A model generated the notes under the pieces. The model worked only from the letters and a program-made list of their open reading frames with translations, did no database searches and had not been told where the DNA came from. Position numbers and translations under genes: made by a program. A stretch of 36,368 nucleotides of DNA from an uncultured Verrucomicrobiae bacterium (GTDB lineage Bacteria; Verrucomicrobiota; Verrucomicrobiia; Limisphaerales; J093): the NCBI GenBank assembly GCA_937976685.1, contig CALJWR010000090.1, positions 1 through 36,368 of the forward strand, given 5' to 3'. Shown here one piece after another: positions 33,239-36,368 of the stretch. Numbering within the stretch: position 1 is the stretch's first letter; every line of letters begins with the position of its first letter.

Positions 33239-34117
33239 ATGAGCACTTTGCCTTTGAAGACGCCGAACCAGCGAACGGCCGGATTTACCCTGATCGAACT
33301 GCTCGTCGTCATTGCCATCATCGCGATTCTCGCGGGCATGCTGTTGCCCGCGTTGAGCCGTGCCAAGGACCGCGCCCAAGCCACCGCGGACATCAGCAAC
33401 GTGAAACAGATCCTGCTGGCGAACGCCATGTACGCAGGCGACAACTCCGACCGCATGGCCCATCCGACGTGGGGCACGGTGGACGGCACGGCCAACGGGG
33501 GGCCGGACGGCTGGGCCTACGCGGTGGCCAACCTGGGTCGGATTCCGGGAGGTCCGGCCTACATTCCTTCGGCCGCCGGACAGTTCGAGACCGGCCCGGC
33601 GTTCACTAATCAGATTCAGTTTTTCAAGATCGGGCAGCTCGGTCCCTTCCTCAGCACGCACCAGGTGATGTGGTGTCCCAAGGACGTGGCCACCCGGGGC
33701 ATCAAGCCCTATCGGGAATGGTGGCGAGCGCGCTACGTGAAGATCACCTCCTATTGCTGGAACGGCACCATCGGCGGTTACGTCGGTCCGAAGGCCGCCT
33801 CACTGAACGGAAAAACCTACAAGACCACGGACTTCCTGCCCACGGATATCATGATGTGGGAGCAGAATGAAACCGATGGGTTCTACTTCAACGACGCCGG
33901 CAATAACCCGGAGACTCCCGGGGAAATCGTCTCCCAGCGCCATGCCGGGGCCACCAGCTACAGCGGTCCCGAAAACAGCCGAGGCGGTGGTGCGCTGGTG
34001 GGCACCGTGGGCGGTACGGCGTACTTCATCAAGATGAAGAAGTTCCTCGATTTCAGGAATCCCAAGCTGTACCCGCGGCCGAACGAACTGCTGAACGGCC
34101 CGGGCTATCAGCCGTAG
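33239..34117 (+). CDS. Type II secretion / type IV pilin-like prepilin (verrucomicrobial pseudopilin family)
   Basis: 292 residues from the ATG at 33239; the TTG at 33227 is an alternative adding four residues. A class III signal is obvious: a basic leader ending in RTAG, cleavage after Gly15, then [20 protein letters not shown] with Glu at mature position 5, followed by the amphipathic helix [19 protein letters not shown]. The large C-terminal globular domain has two cysteines (MWCPKDV, SYCWNG) and ends without a second membrane segment. Prepilin peptidase processing and incorporation in a pseudopilus or periplasmic release are expected. Verrucomicrobia carry many such genes, mostly isolated from secretion operons as here, and their roles are unknown. 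No secretion machinery is nearby. A strong terminator follows. Confidence 0.93.
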   Translation: MSTLPLKTPNQRTAGFTLIELLVVIAIIAILAGMLLPALSRAKDRAQATADISNVKQILLANAMYAGDNSDRMAHPTWGTVDGTANGGPDGWAYAVANLGRIPGGPAYIPSAAGQFETGPAFTNQIQFFKIGQLGPFLSTHQVMWCPKDVATRGIKPYREWWRARYVKITSYCWNGTIGGYVGPKAASLNGKTYKTTDFLPTDIMMWEQNETDGFYFNDAGNNPETPGEIVSQRHAGATSYSGPENSRGGGALVGTVGGTAYFIKMKKFLDFRNPKLYPRPNELLNGPGYQP

Positions 34118-34145
34118 GCCGCCTCGCCACCGGCAGGATTGGCAG

Positions 34146-34169
34146 AGGAGCGCTGCGGCGCTCCTTTTT
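34146..34169 (+). terminator. Intrinsic terminator after the pseudopilin gene
   Basis: A perfect 8-bp stem AGGAGCGC / GCGCTCCT with a TGCG loop is followed directly by TTTTTGTTT, 28 bp past the stop codon. The opposite strand lacks a T-run after the hairpin, so it serves the plus-strand gene only. Confidence 0.92.
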
Positions 34170-34269
34170 GTTTCGGCCGTTCGGGCTCTCGTGCAGCAAA
34201 AACCGGGGCTGATGCGGCGAGCCGTTGGCCAACCCTTTTCGGTCTGAACGGATCGGTGCTCCCGTCGGA

Positions 34270-36368
34270 TCACTCATGGATCTCGTAAACGCGGCCGTCC
34301 ATGACGAACTTTACGTTGGGCCCCAACGCCAGCCACGGACGCACGCGGGATTTCCGGGCCAGCAACTCGAAATACTCGGGGGAACCGAACTGGATGCGCT
34401 CGATTTTGGCCGTCGGCAGCCACTGAATCTGCGAGTCAACCCAGTGATTCCCGTTTTGGAAGAATGTCCGGCCGTTCAAATGGCGACTCTGCTCGCCGTA
34501 GCGGATCACTTCGGCGGCGAGGGCGCCGGGCCGAGTCGAGGCAAGCACCCTGCTGGGTATAGCGCCCGGACTGGTCCGCACGACCAAGCCGTTTGAGGGG
34601 AGCGTGGTGAGAGCCGTCGCGGCCTCCTGACGGCCAGCCGCCAAGGCGGAATCGGCCTGCAGGGCGTTCCGGTTGACGAGGCCATAGCGGGCGGCGGCGA
34701 CAGCGGACTGTCCGGAGACGTCTCGCTTCAGGCCCGCGTAAGCCGCCTCCGTGGCTTGGAAGGCGGTGAAGTTGGTGGCGAACTGGGGCAGCGACTGAAG
34801 CACGAGCGGCACGCCGCGGGCGCGTTCGTCCTCGTGGATGAGATAGGCCGTGTACGGGGTCACCAGACCGTATTTGCGGGCCAGCTCGACCACCTCGTCC
34901 TTGAGTTCCTTGCTCTCGCCGCGCAGACGGATCTCATCGAGCAAGTGGCCGATCCGGCGCGTTGCCCAGAGCCGGGGAATGAAATCATATTCGATGGCGG
35001 ATCGGGTGAACTCGCTCGGGAACTCGAAGCGGCGGGTCTGCTGACTGAGTTCGCCACCAAGGGTGAGTGTGCCCCGACCCTCGCCCCGGTAACGCCCGAC
35101 GGCGACCAGTTGCTCGCCCTTGAACAGGTCGGGCAGGGGCGACGGGTAAAGGCTGGAGACGCGGATGCCGTCGGGCAAAACCAGCGTCGGATTGGCCAGC
35201 ACCGGGTCTTTGATCTTCGCGAAGAAGTTCGAGACCTTAACCTCGAGATCCTCGTCGGGCAGCACGTAGGCGCTGGTGGCCCGCGTCGTCTCGGTGATCC
35301 GGTCCAGCAGGCGCGTGTTCACGTCCGTCCCGATGCCGAAGCAGAAGACGCGGGTTTTGCCGTGGCTGGCCTGGGTCACGGTTCTGACGATGGTTTCGAC
35401 GTCGGTGGGGCCCACAGTGGGCAGGCCGTCGGTCAGGAAGATGACAAGGAAAGGCCGGCCGCTGTCGGCGGGTCGGAGCGCGAGGGCGCGCTGGAGGGCC
35501 TCGTGAATGGCGGTGCCGCCGAGGGCCCGCAGGTCCTGGATGTAGCGGTCAGCGCGGTCGCGATGGGTGCGGTCTGCCGGGACGAGGTTGCCAAACAAGG
35601 CGTCGGACTCGGTTGCGAAACGGATGACCTCAAAGCGATCGTCGTCATGGAGCGACGCCACGCAGAACTGCAACGCCTTTTTGGCCTGCTCCAGTTTCTT
35701 CCCGGCCATCGAGCCGGAGACGTCCTGCACGAAAACTACATCCTTGGGCAGGACTTTTTCCTCTTTGAGCTCCATCGCGGGCGAAACCATCAGGAGGAAG
35801 AAGCCGTCCTCGCCGTCCGGCCGGTACGTCAGGACGCTGGCCCCAACATCGCCGGCGGCGAGCGCGTACAAGAGCTGGAAGTCGGTGTCCGGCTTCACCT
35901 CCTTGCTCTCGAAACCCACGGTGGCCTTGTGATCCCCGTGCCGACGCACCTCGATCGGATGGCTGGGCGAGTAAATGGACTTGAGCGGGCGGGAGCTCTC
36001 GAGTTCGAGCTTGAGGCTGACCAAGGGAATGGGCCTGGCCGAAAACTTCTCGGTGCTGAGCGGGTACACGTAGCCGACCAGTCCGGAATCGGCGCGCAGC
36101 ACCTGCGTATAGCGGAGCTGGATGTGTTTCCTGCCGCGTGGCTCGATGGGGAAGATGCGGGCCTTGAAGAGGTCGCGGTCGGCGTATTCGAGCAGGGCCG
36201 GATCACGCAGTGAGCGGACGATGTCTTCGTACATCTCCCGGGCCTTGTCGGCCGGGAGCAATTCGGCGGCGACCTGTTTGCCGTTCACGTCCATGCTGAA
36301 GCCGTCAAGCTGGCCGCCGCGAGGGAGGGGGAACAGGTAGGTCCCCTCGAGCTGACGGTCAGTGGGGT
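34270..36368 (-). CDS. VIT domain / von Willebrand factor A domain protein (5' partial)
   Basis: The frame continues beyond the right edge: before Met at 36294 it reads QLEGTYLFPLPRGGQLDGFS, the middle of a VIT domain, so the N-terminus is missing. VIT continues to about 130 residues after that Met (ARIFPIEPRGRKHIQLRYTQ). A vWA domain with an intact MIDAS follows: FVQDVSGSM, GGTAIHEAL and IFLTDGLPTVG. The rest (about 280 residues) is beta-rich and then helical with an Ala-rich part, and ends at FVMDGRVYEIHE without LPXTG or a membrane anchor. Related proteins (inter-alpha-trypsin-inhibitor heavy-chain-like; marine sortase-target type) are exported and bind metal-dependently to other proteins; the signal peptide must lie off-window. 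It is convergent with the pseudopilin gene. Confidence 0.93.
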   Translation of the reverse strand, partial: PTDRQLEGTYLFPLPRGGQLDGFSMDVNGKQVAAELLPADKAREMYEDIVRSLRDPALLEYADRDLFKARIFPIEPRGRKHIQLRYTQVLRADSGLVGYVYPLSTEKFSARPIPLVSLKLELESSRPLKSIYSPSHPIEVRRHGDHKATVGFESKEVKPDTDFQLLYALAAGDVGASVLTYRPDGEDGFFLLMVSPAMELKEEKVLPKDVVFVQDVSGSMAGKKLEQAKKALQFCVASLHDDDRFEVIRFATESDALFGNLVPADRTHRDRADRYIQDLRALGGTAIHEALQRALALRPADSGRPFLVIFLTDGLPTVGPTDVETIVRTVTQASHGKTRVFCFGIGTDVNTRLLDRITETTRATSAYVLPDEDLEVKVSNFFAKIKDPVLANPTLVLPDGIRVSSLYPSPLPDLFKGEQLVAVGRYRGEGRGTLTLGGELSQQTRRFEFPSEFTRSAIEYDFIPRLWATRRIGHLLDEIRLRGESKELKDEVVELARKYGLVTPYTAYLIHEDERARGVPLVLQSLPQFATNFTAFQATEAAYAGLKRDVSGQSAVAAARYGLVNRNALQADSALAAGRQEAATALTTLPSNGLVVRTSPGAIPSRVLASTRPGALAAEVIRYGEQSRHLNGRTFFQNGNHWVDSQIQWLPTAKIERIQFGSPEYFELLARKSRVRPWLALGPNVKFVMDGRVYEIHE

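Overview
The window looks like a chromosomal segment of a high-GC Verrucomicrobiota, most likely the Limisphaerales/Pedosphaera side. This is inferred from gene content, not from a marker gene. The pointers are a DUF1549/DUF1553 - DUF1501 - PPC-domain cassette typical of Planctomycetes and Verrucomicrobia, a GFTLIELL-type pseudopilin of the kind these genomes carry in many copies, a giant PKD/CARDB/RHS surface protein, and sparse Shine-Dalgarno signals. No rRNA, tRNA, phage or CRISPR locus is visible.

Layout. Positions 1-9059 (+) hold a >3000-residue RHS/YD-repeat protein, open at the left edge, with an ectodomain of PKD, Ig-like and CARDB modules and a variable C-terminal tip. From 12160 down to 9177 (-) runs a compact operon: FtsB/DivIC-like protein, ECF sigma factor, soluble zinc-type anti-sigma factor, and a CoA-disulfide reductase fused to a rhodanese. 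A DHH phosphoesterase (12707-13651, -) is followed by the DUF1549/1553, DUF1501 and PPC-domain operon (14058-18992, +). Housekeeping genes come next: a DnaQ/RNase H-like exonuclease, lysA, an ErpA/IscA-type Fe-S carrier and an RlmI-like methyltransferase (all -), then a secreted Gfo/Idh/MocA oxidoreductase, proA, a pabA/trpG amidotransferase and a split YeeE/YedE sulfur-transporter pair (all +).

The stretch 27057-28156 is mobile-DNA debris: a frameshifted, truncated IS4-family transposase with an internal 36-bp direct repeat, then a 138-bp MITE-like element whose end supplies the stop codon of a HAD hydrolase. The HAD gene is ATGA-coupled to a GT4 glycosyltransferase (-). Divergent from them are a four-helix membrane protein and a GT81 glucosyl-3-phosphoglycerate-synthase-like enzyme (+), with a strongly hairpinned DNA segment of about 200 bp in between. 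GT81 + HAD + GT4 is the enzyme set expected for glucosylglycerate / mannosylglucosylglycerate compatible-solute synthesis. With its structured putative leader this is the most interesting locus here. A second, 106-bp MITE, a pseudopilin with a clear terminator, and a VIT/vWA protein running off the right edge complete the window.

Two themes link genes. One is sulfur and thiol chemistry: CoADR-rhodanese, ZAS-type anti-sigma factor, YeeE/YedE pair, Fe-S carrier. The other is the cell surface and secretion: RHS protein, Tat- and Sec-exported DUF1501/DUF1549/PPC set, pseudopilin, VIT/vWA.
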